NCBI RefSeq assembly: GCF_004119455.1 | Contig: NZ_NRQT01000009.1 | Span: 118,115 to 182,114, forward strand | DNA length: 64,000 bases | Direction of reading: 5' to 3' | Source of the DNA: Chryseobacterium sp. CH25 | GTDB taxonomy: Bacteria; Bacteroidota; Bacteroidia; Flavobacteriales; Weeksellaceae | In this document: piece after piece, positions 18,664 to 27,590 of the stretch | How the letters are laid out: every line of letters begins with the position of its first letter | How positions within the stretch are numbered: the first letter of the stretch is position 1 | Program-made: the position numbers and the translations under genes | The notes under the pieces: model-generated | Databases searched by the model: none | What the model was told of the DNA's origin: nothing | The model's input: only the letters and a program-made list of their open reading frames with translations

Positions 18664-19899
18664 CTAGAACTTTCTGGTGTAGCCTAAGGTAACATCAAAC
18701 TGGCTTCCTTTGGTATTGGGCAAATATTCCTGGTTGTAATACATGGTCCCCAGAGAAAAAAGATTTCTTTTTACAGAGAAATTATATTCTGCACCAACCT
18801 TAAATGTTTTCAGTTTATATGTTTCATTTTCTAAAAGGTTATTTCGGTTTTCCTCCGGGCTTATTCCCGTACCGATCTGGAAGGCAAAATAATCCTGGGC
18901 GCTTTTGGTATAATACCTTACTGTTGCAGTATAGGAATGTGAAATATTTTTGTTGTCCGGAGTAATATAAGTACGCAGGTTGAACCAGAAATTTTTGTAG
19001 TATTTTCCTACAGCAGCCGTATACATCCAAATGTTGTTACTGAAATAAAGCTGTCGGTAACCGATCTCAGCCTCAAAGCTATGTGGTAAATTGGCATTTA
19101 AAGAAACCCCTGTACGGTATTTGGGGAATAATCCAACATCATTAGAGTAACCGCCGCCTACATACAGGTAGAAAGTTTTAGATAATCTTGGATAGGCCTC
19201 CAATTCAATCTGAGTTCCGTTCTGAGCAAACTTATTGGCATAATTTCCTCTGAGGATTACAGAACCTATGGGAGTAACTCTTTTGTAGCTTACGCCTACA
19301 ATATGCCAGTCATCATCAAACTGTTTATCAAAGTGTGAGTAATTATAAGTAATGCTTACCGCATTTTTAGACGTGAGGTCATTGATTTTAACGGCAAGGC
19401 TGTTTGCTTCAGTATTTTTGGGATTGATAGCTAAAATAGTTTTAATGGCTTTCTTAGATTCAGTATATTGCTTATCTGCATAATATACCTTTGCTTTTAA
19501 TAACCAGAGATCTTGAGATTGAGGATGGTAGGATAACCCTTTATCCAGTATTTCAATAGCTTTTGAGTACTGGTCATTCCAGTATTCCAGAGAAGCATAG
19601 GCTATGAAATAATCTTCATCTTTTACATCCCTTTTACCAAGGGCATCAAAAACAGATCTTGCCGACTCCAGATCTTTGTTCCATGTGTATATTCTTCCTA
19701 AAAAAATAGAAATATCCGTATAATCAGGAGATTTTTCAAGTGCCTGTTTAGCCAGTGCAATGGAAGTTGGATAATCTTTGTTGTCAAATGCTGCAGTTCT
19801 GGCCTTTACAAAGAGCTCATCTGCAGATAGGTTTTGCTGACTGTATATTCTTAAGGGAAGTAGCATTAATAAAGCAAAATATCCAAAATTTATTCTCAT
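18664..19899 (-). CDS. YaiO-family outer membrane beta-barrel protein with TPR domain
   Basis: 411 aa. Signal peptide 1-20 (ending RIYSQQ), then TPR repeats to about residue 175 (ALEKSPDYTDISIFLGRIYT, AIEILDKGLSYHPQSQDLWL, TILAINPKNTEANSLA), then about 235 residues of alternating aromatic strands ending in LGYTRKF, a barrel with C-terminal Phe. This is the YaiO layout; in E. coli yaiO lies next to a glycosyltransferase gene. Here it converges on the GT2 fusion gene with 9 nt between stops, so it is on a separate transcript but in the same locus. An export role for the polymer is inferred from that context and the TPR-barrel form. Confidence 0.88.
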   Translation of the reverse strand: MRINFGYFALLMLLPLRIYSQQNLSADELFVKARTAAFDNKDYPTSIALAKQALEKSPDYTDISIFLGRIYTWNKDLESARSVFDALGKRDVKDEDYFIAYASLEYWNDQYSKAIEILDKGLSYHPQSQDLWLLKAKVYYADKQYTESKKAIKTILAINPKNTEANSLAVKINDLTSKNAVSITYNYSHFDKQFDDDWHIVGVSYKRVTPIGSVILRGNYANKFAQNGTQIELEAYPRLSKTFYLYVGGGYSNDVGLFPKYRTGVSLNANLPHSFEAEIGYRQLYFSNNIWMYTAAVGKYYKNFWFNLRTYITPDNKNISHSYTATVRYYTKSAQDYFAFQIGTGISPEENRNNLLENETYKLKTFKVGAEYNFSVKRNLFSLGTMYYNQEYLPNTKGSQFDVTLGYTRKF

Positions 19900-20185
19900 T
19901 GAAGTGAAATGGTTAGTTAATTTTACCGGTAAATTGTATCTTTATAACAAATATATTGAACTTTTTATATATATGGAATGTGATATGGAAGTCAAATTCG
20001 TTTTTTTATTTAAATATAATGTATTACTCGTATTAAATTTATAATTAAGTGTTATTGTGAATGATACTTAGTGGATAAAAGAGATAGCAATAGATTGTAA
20101 AGATTTAGATTTTCAGCGCAAAACTCTATCTATCTTAAAATACATACTGCTTTTTTCATTTCTATTTTATAATTTTTATTAAAAC

Positions 20186-21070
20186 ATGATAAACTCTATT
20201 ACCCTCAATTTGCCTGCAGCAGGCAGAAAGAGTTTTTTTTTACTTCTTGCCACAATGCTCTCAGGAAGCTATTCCAAAGCCCAATCTGTGGGAGATGTAC
20301 TCCTGAATGTAAACTATGAAAATGGTGCTCTCAACTCCGGAATTACAGAAATGAACGTCACAAATGCTACAGCAGCAGATGCTGTTTATATGGTGCAACC
20401 AGGAGCAACCGGTAATTACGCAATTGCCCATAAAGTAGTATACGGTGATCCTGGATATTATTCCAATGATAACTGGAGAAGTGAGAGCGCAACCAATCAG
20501 TATAAACCTGCCAATTTTTACCCTGGTGATGAGCGGCGTTATGAGTTCAGTGTATTGCTGAAAGACTGGACACCCTGGAAAATAGGAGATCCAACTAATG
20601 AAACCAATATATTTCAGTTGAAAATGTCCGGTGGAGCAGGGGTGCCGCTTCAGGTAAGGACGCAACGAAATGTCATGAGATTGAGATTTGCAGTAGATAA
20701 TAACGTTCCTCCCGTAGATATTATCCCGGATGTAAGACCTTATGTAAATCAATGGATCCAATTCAGAATTGACGTGAAGTGGACGGATACCGCTACAGGG
20801 TACATGAAGACCTATATGAAATTACCTAACCAGAGTAACTATGTCTTGGTAGATGATAAAATAAATTATACCACTTATAATAAAGGCCCTGTTGGTGGAG
20901 ATCACGGATATATTAAATGGGGAGTATATGTAACACCTCCGGATATTACACGTATTGTTTATCATGATGATATAAAAGTTATTTATTTGGGCGGACCGGT
21001 TGTGCCGGCTTTTAAACAGAAAACTGATGAAATAGTATATGCCAGCAAATCTAATTTGCCCCGGAGATAA
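20186..21070 (+). CDS. secreted polysaccharide lyase-like protein (heparin lyase I fold)
   Basis: 294 aa. Signal peptide about 1-33 (ending SYSKAQ). The mature part looks like a concanavalin-type beta jelly roll as in the heparin lyase I / PL20 group: an early acidic strand, NWRSE, a RRYEFSVLLKDWTPW core, LQVRTQRNVMRLRF, WIQFRIDVKWTDTATGYMKTY, then YIKWGVYV and HDDIKVIYLGG near the end. It is transcribed divergently from yaiO and closes the exopolysaccharide locus. Synthase clusters often carry a lyase that trims or releases their polymer, so a uronic-acid-containing polymer is a reasonable but unproved guess. Confidence 0.72.
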   Translation: MINSITLNLPAAGRKSFFLLLATMLSGSYSKAQSVGDVLLNVNYENGALNSGITEMNVTNATAADAVYMVQPGATGNYAIAHKVVYGDPGYYSNDNWRSESATNQYKPANFYPGDERRYEFSVLLKDWTPWKIGDPTNETNIFQLKMSGGAGVPLQVRTQRNVMRLRFAVDNNVPPVDIIPDVRPYVNQWIQFRIDVKWTDTATGYMKTYMKLPNQSNYVLVDDKINYTTYNKGPVGGDHGYIKWGVYVTPPDITRIVYHDDIKVIYLGGPVVPAFKQKTDEIVYASKSNLPRR

Positions 21071-21091
21071 ATAATTTCAACTGTTATATGG

Positions 21092-21128
21092 GCCTGGAAG
21101 TTGTAAAAACTTCCAGGCTTATTTTTTG
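21092..21128 (+). terminator. terminator after lyase-like gene
   Basis: GCCTGGAAGTT and AACTTCCAGGC pair over 11 bp with a GTAAA loop (21092-21118), followed by TTATTTTTT. Confidence 0.9.
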
Positions 21129-21274
21129 ATAAATGGTCTCAGTGGTGAAATTCAGTGAATTCTACTGTGAAAATATTTTACAATCATTGGTAGGTATAGT
21201 AAACAGTCCAATGAAGAAAATGGATTTTGATGAATTGATCCCCAAAAGGGTATCAAAGAATTAATTGCAAAAAA

Positions 21275-21634
21275 CTAATTAAGATTATAATTTGCAATCA
21301 CCAGGCTCAATATAAAATGTACGTAATTCTGATCCGTTTCCTGTCTGTTGATCAGCTTGTTTTTATATTCGTAAGAATTTAATGCCTGTGTTAATTTCTG
21401 ATAAGTCTCAAAATTGTCATCTTTAATTTTGACCCTTATATTACCGTCTTTTCTGTTAATAAGTTCATTGTCCAAGGTTCTTACTTTAAATAAAACGTTA
21501 GATAATTTTGGACGGAAATTCATAGCCCCGATATATCTTTCAACAATATTGATCTTGAAGGTATCAAATATGATGTTGTGAAAAACAATTTTAGAGTTAG
21601 GCTCCTGAGTATTGAGCTCGAGCTTATAATTCAT
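21275..21634 (-). CDS. hypothetical protein, 119 aa
   Basis: No recognised domain, signal peptide or membrane helix. The sequence is mixed alpha/beta and charged, with Lys- and Asn-rich stretches (YKLELNTQEPNSKIVFHNIIF at the start, a helical LTQALNSYEYKNKLI region near residue 85). It stands alone between the exopolysaccharide locus and the lactonase gene, and no operon partner is evident. AT content is like its neighbours. It reads as a real gene because the start is followed by an uninterrupted, ordinary codon pattern, but the support is limited. Confidence 0.55.
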   Translation of the reverse strand: MNYKLELNTQEPNSKIVFHNIIFDTFKINIVERYIGAMNFRPKLSNVLFKVRTLDNELINRKDGNIRVKIKDDNFETYQKLTQALNSYEYKNKLINRQETDQNYVHFILSLVIANYNLN

Positions 21635-21897
21635 TATAATTTAAATTTTAGTAAAGATAGGCTTCATTATACCAAATAATAATGCCTTGTTAATAGATCA
21701 TTCTAATAATTGTGATAGTACATTATCTGTTATTGAAATGAATGAGTAAAGATAAAGTTTTTTCTTGATAAAAAAGTATGGAGAATGTAAATATAATGTA
21801 TAAATACCAACTTGAGATATACAATAAAGTTGTGAAATACTTTGCTGTAAGGGCATTTGAAAATATTTTCAGAATTTAAATATTTTACTTTGGGAAA

Positions 21898-23079
21898 ATG
21901 GCTAAATTTATAGTTCGCTATTATCTTTTCAAAATACTCAAAAAACTAATAAAAAAATTGAAGAAAACGTTAAGCACTATATTGGTCATTTTAGCTGGCC
22001 TGAAATTATGTGCGCAGCATACCTATGTATTTTTTGGTTCATTTAACCATGATAAAGAAACCGAAGGAATCTACGTCTACGAATTAGACACACTCAAAGG
22101 AAATCTCTCGAAAGTAACTTCTGTTAAAGGAGTTCTGAACCCATCATTTTTAACCCTGTCACAGAATGGTAAATATGTTTTTGCCTGTACTGAAAGTAAG
22201 ACGAAAAATGCCGGGAGTGTAAGCAGCTTCGGGTTTAATCCAGAAAAAAGATCACTTACTTTCATCAACAGCCAAAAAAGCGGTGGAGAAAATCCGGTTT
22301 ATCTCACTACACATAAAAACGGAAAATGGTTGGTTAACGGAAATTATACAGAAGGAAGCGTTTCTGTTTATCCTATTTCAGAAAACGGAATGATAGAACC
22401 TGGAGTTCAAAACTTTCAGTTTTCAGAAGGAAGTGTGAATCCCGATAGACAGGATCATGCTCATATTCACTCAACTGTTTTTTCTCCCGATTTTAACTAT
22501 GTATTTTTACCGGACTTGGGAGCGGATAAAATTCGAGCATATAAATTTGAAACTGATAAGAAAGAACCATTAATAGAAGCTGAAAAACCTTTTATAACAA
22601 CTGCACCAGGAAGTGGACCAAGACATTTTACCTTTCATCCCAATGGAAAATTTGCCTATTGTATTGAAGAAATGGGCGGAGCTGTAAGTGTTTATCAATA
22701 TGATAGCGGAATACTGAAGCCTATTCAGAGAATCAATACCCATTCCGATGAGCTTAAAGGAGATTTTGAGAGCTCAGATGTTCATATTTCTCCTGATGGG
22801 CGCTATCTGTATGCTTCAAATCGAGGTAGTGAAAATAATATAGCCATATTTTCCATTTTAAATGACGGGACTTTGAAAACTGTAGGATATCAATCTACAA
22901 AAGGAAAGCATCCAAGAACTTTTACGATAGACAGCTCCGGAAAGTTTTTAATTGTAGCTCATCCGGTAAGCGGAACCGCTGTTGTTTTTAAACGAAACGC
23001 GGAAACAGGATTGCTAAGAAAAGTAGGTAGAGAAGTGAAGCTAGATGGAGTTTCCACCGTGCAGATCAGAAAATATTAA
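21898..23079 (+). CDS. exported lactonase-family seven-bladed beta-propeller (6-phosphogluconolactonase-like)
   Basis: 393 aa in the longest frame. Blade motifs recur: YVFFGSFNHDKETEGIYVYELD, NPSFLTLSQNGKYVFACTE, GPRHFTFHPNGKFAYCIEE, SSDVHISPDGRYLYASNRG and HPRTFTIDSSGKFLIVAHP. These match the YbhE/Pgl lactonase family, which in E. coli hydrolyses 6-phosphogluconolactone in the cytosol. Here a signal peptide (about residues 20-38, ending LKLCAQ) points to export, so the substrate is probably another sugar lactone. The start is uncertain: ATG 21898 gives an odd basic pre-extension, and a TTG at 21958 directly before KKTLSTILVIL would give a standard signal peptide. Confidence 0.82.
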   Translation: MAKFIVRYYLFKILKKLIKKLKKTLSTILVILAGLKLCAQHTYVFFGSFNHDKETEGIYVYELDTLKGNLSKVTSVKGVLNPSFLTLSQNGKYVFACTESKTKNAGSVSSFGFNPEKRSLTFINSQKSGGENPVYLTTHKNGKWLVNGNYTEGSVSVYPISENGMIEPGVQNFQFSEGSVNPDRQDHAHIHSTVFSPDFNYVFLPDLGADKIRAYKFETDKKEPLIEAEKPFITTAPGSGPRHFTFHPNGKFAYCIEEMGGAVSVYQYDSGILKPIQRINTHSDELKGDFESSDVHISPDGRYLYASNRGSENNIAIFSILNDGTLKTVGYQSTKGKHPRTFTIDSSGKFLIVAHPVSGTAVVFKRNAETGLLRKVGREVKLDGVSTVQIRKY

Positions 23080-23180
23080 TGCCTGATATGAACACCGAGT
23101 AAAATATCCTCGATCTTTTATAAGTTTTTTGTTATTAAAGCTTTGTGGCCCTTGCGTTACAACAAGAAAGATAAATAAAA

Positions 23181-23210
23181 AAAAGCAGAGATCAATTCTC
23201 TGCTTTTTCT
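23181..23210. terminator. bidirectional terminator between lactonase and MFS genes
   Basis: AAAAGCAGAGA (23181-23191) and TCTCTGCTTTT (23197-23207) pair with a 5-nt loop. A- and T-runs on both sides fit termination in both directions. The right arm lies inside the last codons of the MFS gene. Confidence 0.8.
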
Positions 23211-24403
23211 TTTTTAACGGCCTGATGCATAATAAGGATTACTACAAATAATAGAATTGCTATAATCAGGTATCGCCAGGAAAGGTCTTTTTGTTCTGCC
23301 ACAGTTCCACTTACGGAAATAATAAAACTCGTAACTGAAGTGATTACATATACCAGCCCACCCATCAATCCGCCGGCTGTTCCTGCGTTTTTAGGAAAAT
23401 ACAACATACTCGTTGTAAAGAACGAAGTAAACAGTACTCCTGAACAGATATGAATGAAAAAGGCAAAAGGAATCATAATATAGAGACTTTCTGCAAAGTA
23501 ACTGGTGGTGATTAATCCGGCAATCAGTATTAATTGAAGGATAATAGGCAGTAAAATTCTTGATTTAAAATCCAGCCCAAGTCTGCGTTTTCCTATAAAC
23601 CCACCAATCATCCATGAAAAACCTAAAATCAGCGTACAGTATCCAATCACTACAGGAGTAAAGTGGAAGGTGTTTTCAATAATGAAAGGTCCGGTGATAT
23701 TGAAAAGCATTACAATAGAATAACTCAATCCGAGAATGATGATTCCTAACATGAAAATCTTATTTTTAAGCATCATAGAGTACAGGCTGATGTTCTCTGA
23801 GAGATCCAGTTTCTTTTTCTGCGGAAGGCTTTCTCCACTGAAGAACCATTCAAACAAAAATAAAAACCCTGCATAAAAGGCAAGAAAATAAAAGTTAGCG
23901 TGCCAGTTAAAAAGCTTTTCAAGATAACCGCCAAGAAAAGGAGCCAGGATAGGACCGCAGGACCATGCAATGGTAAAATAACTGAGGTAGTGTTTTACCC
24001 TTTCGGCATCATAAATATCTACAAAGATGGCGCGGGTAGCCACAACCAGTACTGAAACGGCAATTCCCTGCAGAATGCGGAGCAGACATATTAATAAAAT
24101 ACTATTGGTCATGGTAATGAAAAGACTACTCAGTATCAAAACCAATAAAGCAACCAACTTAGGACGGTAACGACCAATGCTGTCCAGGATTCCACCCACA
24201 AACAGCTGAGAAATTCCATAACTCAGCAGGTAAGACGTTAAAGTAATCTGTATATCTTTTTCCGAAACCATCATTTCCTTAGCCATAGAAGGGAAGGATG
24301 GCAGGTAAATATCAGTGACAAACCCCGAAAGAGGGATAGACACAAAGGCCATGATGGTTATTAATCTGATACGTTTTTCAGATGCTTCTCTCAACATATT
24401 CAT
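23192..24403 (-). CDS. MFS drug-efflux transporter, Bcr/CflA (DHA1) type
   Basis: 403 aa with about 12 hydrophobic segments, in the inner membrane, probably a proton-coupled exporter of toxic small molecules. The first helix carries FVTDIYLPSFPSMAKEM, typical of the Bcr/CflA group, and loop 2-3 has GGILDSIGRYRPKL, the MFS motif A region (usually GxLaDrxGrr). Motif C-like RILQGIAVSVLVVATRAIF follows. The AraC-type gene lies 83 nt upstream on the same strand and may regulate it. The end of the coding region forms part of a terminator stem. Confidence 0.9.
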   Translation of the reverse strand: MNMLREASEKRIRLITIMAFVSIPLSGFVTDIYLPSFPSMAKEMMVSEKDIQITLTSYLLSYGISQLFVGGILDSIGRYRPKLVALLVLILSSLFITMTNSILLICLLRILQGIAVSVLVVATRAIFVDIYDAERVKHYLSYFTIAWSCGPILAPFLGGYLEKLFNWHANFYFLAFYAGFLFLFEWFFSGESLPQKKKLDLSENISLYSMMLKNKIFMLGIIILGLSYSIVMLFNITGPFIIENTFHFTPVVIGYCTLILGFSWMIGGFIGKRRLGLDFKSRILLPIILQLILIAGLITTSYFAESLYIMIPFAFFIHICSGVLFTSFFTTSMLYFPKNAGTAGGLMGGLVYVITSVTSFIISVSGTVAEQKDLSWRYLIIAILLFVVILIMHQAVKKEKAEN

Positions 24404-24486
24404 TCATTTTTTTACTATGCAAAAATACTTCAAGAATAGAAAATTGAGTTTTAAAAGACAAAGCAAAAATTACAAAATTCAAATAT

Positions 24487-25398
24487 TTAGAAAGAATTCT
24501 TAAACTTCAATGGAGAAGTCTCAGCATGCTTTTTAAAGAAATTATTAAAGTGGGAAGGTTGCTCAAAGCCAAGAGTGTAGCCAACCTGGGCAATGTCCCA
24601 ATTTGTATATTTCAGTAAATTTTTAGATTCCTCAAATATTTTTTCCTTAATAATGTGTGTGGTAGTAAGGTTTGTAACGGATTTTACTGATGAATTCAGA
24701 TGGTTAACGTGTACATTCAGATGGTCTGCAAAATCAGAAGCTGTTTTTAAAGCTAAAGGATAAGCAGGAGAATCCAGTGGGAACTGTTTGTTCAGAAGCT
24801 CATCAAATAGTCTGTAAAGACGTACATTGGCAGGAAGTTCATTAAGACTTACATCCTCAACACGATTTTGAAGAGCAAGATGTAAAACAGAGGCAAGATT
24901 ACTTTTAATACCGCTGCAACGGAAAGGGTAAGTGGAATGATTCAGCTTGTACATCTGCTCAAAATACATGGTTGCCAGTTGAATCTGTTCCTCATCCAGA
25001 AAGATAAACGGCTTACTCCACTCTTTAAATAATGAAGTCTTTTTAAACAGATTGAATTCTGAATTTACATTAAAAAACTCCTGATTGAACAGACATGAAA
25101 AACCTTCCTGGAAATCATCCTCACATTCCCATGTATAAGGAATATTGGGTGATGGCAAGAAGAGTACAGGACGGTCAACATACGTGGTGTGAGATCCGTA
25201 ATGAGCCGTTCCTTTTCCTATGATAAAACAGATTTTGTAATAATCACGTCGGTTATAAGGACTTTTAAAACTGCAATATTTTCGCGGGATGATATTGAAG
25301 TGGGTTTTCCCCGTTTCAAGATCTGCATCAGATATTTTGAGAATATTTCTGCGCGTGCGTTTGTAGTAATCTTTGATGGTTTCCAGTTGATCGCTCAT
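24487..25398 (-). CDS. AraC-family transcriptional regulator
   Basis: 303 aa. The N-terminal part (to about 190) is a cupin-like ligand domain (YNRRDYYKICFIIGKGTAHYG, ALFLPSP-like turn). The C-terminal 100 residues carry two HTHs: SDFADHLNVHVNHLNSSVKS, then WDIAQVGYTLGFEQPSHFNNFFKKHAETSPLKFK, the AraC signature. It closely parallels the regulator at 44418-45356, so the two are paralogues. It lies immediately upstream of the MFS efflux gene in the same direction and probably controls it. Confidence 0.92.
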   Translation of the reverse strand: MSDQLETIKDYYKRTRRNILKISDADLETGKTHFNIIPRKYCSFKSPYNRRDYYKICFIIGKGTAHYGSHTTYVDRPVLFLPSPNIPYTWECEDDFQEGFSCLFNQEFFNVNSEFNLFKKTSLFKEWSKPFIFLDEEQIQLATMYFEQMYKLNHSTYPFRCSGIKSNLASVLHLALQNRVEDVSLNELPANVRLYRLFDELLNKQFPLDSPAYPLALKTASDFADHLNVHVNHLNSSVKSVTNLTTTHIIKEKIFEESKNLLKYTNWDIAQVGYTLGFEQPSHFNNFFKKHAETSPLKFKNSF

Positions 25399-25492
25399 TG
25401 TTCCAGAATTATAAAAATCAAGATAGGCAAATCTTTGGACTCTAAGATTTGCCTGCCATAGTTTTTATGATTGATATTGATTGAAGATCTTA

Positions 25493-26005
25493 TTAATTCT
25501 TACTGACCTGCATCTCTACAATATAAGACGGAAGTTGAAAAGGAGTTGTTTTTGAATTTTCTTTAATCACAAAACCAGTTTCTTTCAGGAATTCTAATAA
25601 AGGATCCTCTGTAAGAATATTTGTCCATATGATGTCTGTGAACGAGGCAGCAGTCTTACATTTTTTCCATAAGGAACTGCGGGTTTCAGGAGTGTCGTAT
25701 TCCTTAAGAATAACAAAGTTAAGCTCTGTGAATCTTTTCCCTTCCAGTGAACCGGGATATCCGGAGCCACTTTTTACAATGCCATACCCAACAGGTTTTT
25801 GGCCTGCATAGGTAACAATAAGCTGATTAGACAGGTTATTCAGTTCATTAATCATTTTCCTCGGGTCCCAGTTTTCTATATATTGTGTAATCTCTTCCTC
25901 TGAAACAAGTTCCTTATACATAGTTTTTACAGAAGATTTAATTACTGTAAAAAGATCATCAACGCCCTCATCTGAACCTATGGTGAATTTTGAAATGATT
26001 TCCAT
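25493..26005 (-). CDS. GNAT-like acetyltransferase
   Basis: 170 aa. The order of elements fits GNAT enzymes: an N-terminal helix, LIVTYAGQKPVGYGIVKSGS for strands 2-4, FTELNFVILKEYDTPETRSSLWKKC around the acyl-CoA loop, and LLEFLKETGFVIKEN for the last helix and strand. The canonical Q/RxxGxG/A loop is degenerate, so this is a divergent member. It is divergent from the MocR gene 116 nt away, with two shared direct repeats between them, so it is a likely target of that regulator. Substrate is unknown. Confidence 0.7.
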   Translation of the reverse strand: MEIISKFTIGSDEGVDDLFTVIKSSVKTMYKELVSEEEITQYIENWDPRKMINELNNLSNQLIVTYAGQKPVGYGIVKSGSGYPGSLEGKRFTELNFVILKEYDTPETRSSLWKKCKTAASFTDIIWTNILTEDPLLEFLKETGFVIKENSKTTPFQLPSYIVEMQVSKN

Positions 26006-26071
26006 TCTTTTTTCTTCAAAATTATGAGTTTAATCTATTCATAAAGGATACAGTTCATTAAAATATAACCG

Positions 26072-26110
26072 GTACAGATTCTAATTTTGTAAATTTGTTC
26101 AGTACAGATT
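26072..26110. promoter_or_regulatory. two direct repeats, candidate MocR operator
   Basis: GTACAGATT occurs at 26072-26080 and again at 26102-26110, start to start 30 nt, about three helical turns. They flank two TAnnTTTG boxes. A degenerate third copy (ATACAGTTC) lies near 26048-26056. MocR proteins bind direct repeats between divergent genes. Confidence 0.55.
26082..26097 (+). promoter_or_regulatory. overlapping pair of TAnnTTTG -7 boxes for the MocR gene
   Basis: TAATTTTG (26082-26089) and TAAATTTG (26090-26097) both match the Bacteroidetes -7 consensus and lie 25-40 nt before the MocR start. No clear -33 TTG was found. Confidence 0.55.
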
Positions 26111-26121
26111 GAGGTAAACCG

Positions 26122-27534
26122 ATGAAAACTTACAGATACGAAATTTTTACAGCAATTATTGAAGAACAGATCCACAGCGGGATTTTGCAGAGTGGTGACA
26201 AGTTGCCGTCTATCCGTGAAATAAAGAAAAGATATCATCTGAGTATAAGCTCGGTACAGAGCGGATTTGAATATCTGATGATCAAAGGCATTGTTGAAAG
26301 CAGCCCGCGTTCAGGTTATTTTGTTGCTGAGCAAAGAGAAGAGAATATTCCAAAAGCGAAAACGGAACTGCCACCAGTTGTTCGGGATGAAGAATTTATG
26401 AAGAATATCCTTTTAACCTCTAAAAGAATTTCAGAATCCAGTTCCTTCAATACAGCTGTGCCCGGAGACCTTTTGATTCCACAAAAGCTGATTTTAAGAA
26501 CCATGCAGGAAGTCATCCGGGAAAAGGGAGCTGCTCTGCTGAGGTACTATCCATCCAACGGGCTTGAGACACTGAGAAAACAGATTGCAAAGCAAATGGG
26601 AATATATGGCTGCAGGTTTAATCCTGATGAACTGATTATTACGGATGGTGCTCTGCAGGCATTAACTATTGCATTAAGCTCTGTTACAAAAGCTGGTGAT
26701 GTTATTGCAGTGGATAGTCCCTGTGTATTTTCTATATTGGAAGTTATTGGAAATCTTGGACTGAAAGTTATTGAGATTCCTGTTCATTACAGAACTGGTT
26801 TTGATACGGAGTATTTCCGAAAAGTATGTGCTGAAAATAATATCCGTGCTCTTATTGTTACCCCGAATTTTCATAATCCGACCGGAATCATGATGAGTGA
26901 TAGAACAAAAAAACAGGTATTGGAAGTTGCAGAAGATCATCAGGTATGTATTATCGAAAATGATATGTATTCTGATCTCTATTTTGAAGAGAAAAGACCT
27001 TCAAGCATTAAAAGTTTTGATAAAAAAGGAGTGGTCATGATGTACTCCTCATTCTCTAAGACCCTGGCTCCCGGAATTCGTTTAGGGTGGCTGTATGCCG
27101 GATCATTGTTTGCAAAGGCAGAAAGAACAAAGTTTGCACTGGGCAGATCGGTATCTCCGCTTTATCAGGAATTAATACTGAGACTTTTGCAGGGGAATAG
27201 CTATGAAAGACATTTGCGGTCATTCCGAAAAGAATTAAATCGACAGGCTAACCAGTTGCTGGATGTTTTAAGGAAAAGCTTTCCTCAGGGTTCCTATTTT
27301 CATAAACCTCAGGGTGGCTATAGTATTTGGGCGCAGATGCCAGAAGCTATGGATATGGAAAAATTTCATAAGTATTGTGAAAAACATAAAGTTTTATTCA
27401 CTCCGGGAGATACGTTTTCCTTAACAGATAAATATAGTCATCATTTTCGGGTTGTTTTTGCAGAAAGAATAACTCCTGAAAGTCTTCATTTATTAAAAGA
27501 GACAGGAGCGAAGGCTCATGAGTTTATTTTATAG
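26122..27534 (+). CDS. MocR/PdxR-type regulator (GntR HTH fused to PLP aminotransferase fold)
   Basis: 470 aa. Residues 1-70 are a GntR winged HTH (GDKLPSIREIKKRYHLSISSVQSGFEYL..GIVESSPRSGYFV). The remainder is a fold-type I aminotransferase domain: YPSNGLETLRKQIAKQMGI, ITDGALQAL, TPNFHNPTG, ENDMYSDLYF and the PLP-binding Lys in YSSFSKTLAPGIRLGWLYAG. MocR proteins use PLP or an amino-acid adduct as a signal rather than catalyse turnover. It is divergent from the GNAT gene with paired direct repeats in between, so autoregulation and control of that gene are likely. Confidence 0.93.
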   Translation: MKTYRYEIFTAIIEEQIHSGILQSGDKLPSIREIKKRYHLSISSVQSGFEYLMIKGIVESSPRSGYFVAEQREENIPKAKTELPPVVRDEEFMKNILLTSKRISESSSFNTAVPGDLLIPQKLILRTMQEVIREKGAALLRYYPSNGLETLRKQIAKQMGIYGCRFNPDELIITDGALQALTIALSSVTKAGDVIAVDSPCVFSILEVIGNLGLKVIEIPVHYRTGFDTEYFRKVCAENNIRALIVTPNFHNPTGIMMSDRTKKQVLEVAEDHQVCIIENDMYSDLYFEEKRPSSIKSFDKKGVVMMYSSFSKTLAPGIRLGWLYAGSLFAKAERTKFALGRSVSPLYQELILRLLQGNSYERHLRSFRKELNRQANQLLDVLRKSFPQGSYFHKPQGGYSIWAQMPEAMDMEKFHKYCEKHKVLFTPGDTFSLTDKYSHHFRVVFAERITPESLHLLKETGAKAHEFIL

Positions 27535-27590
27535 TACAGTTTAAAAGACAATCTATAAGTTAATTAATAAGGTGGCCTATTCCAGTGTAT

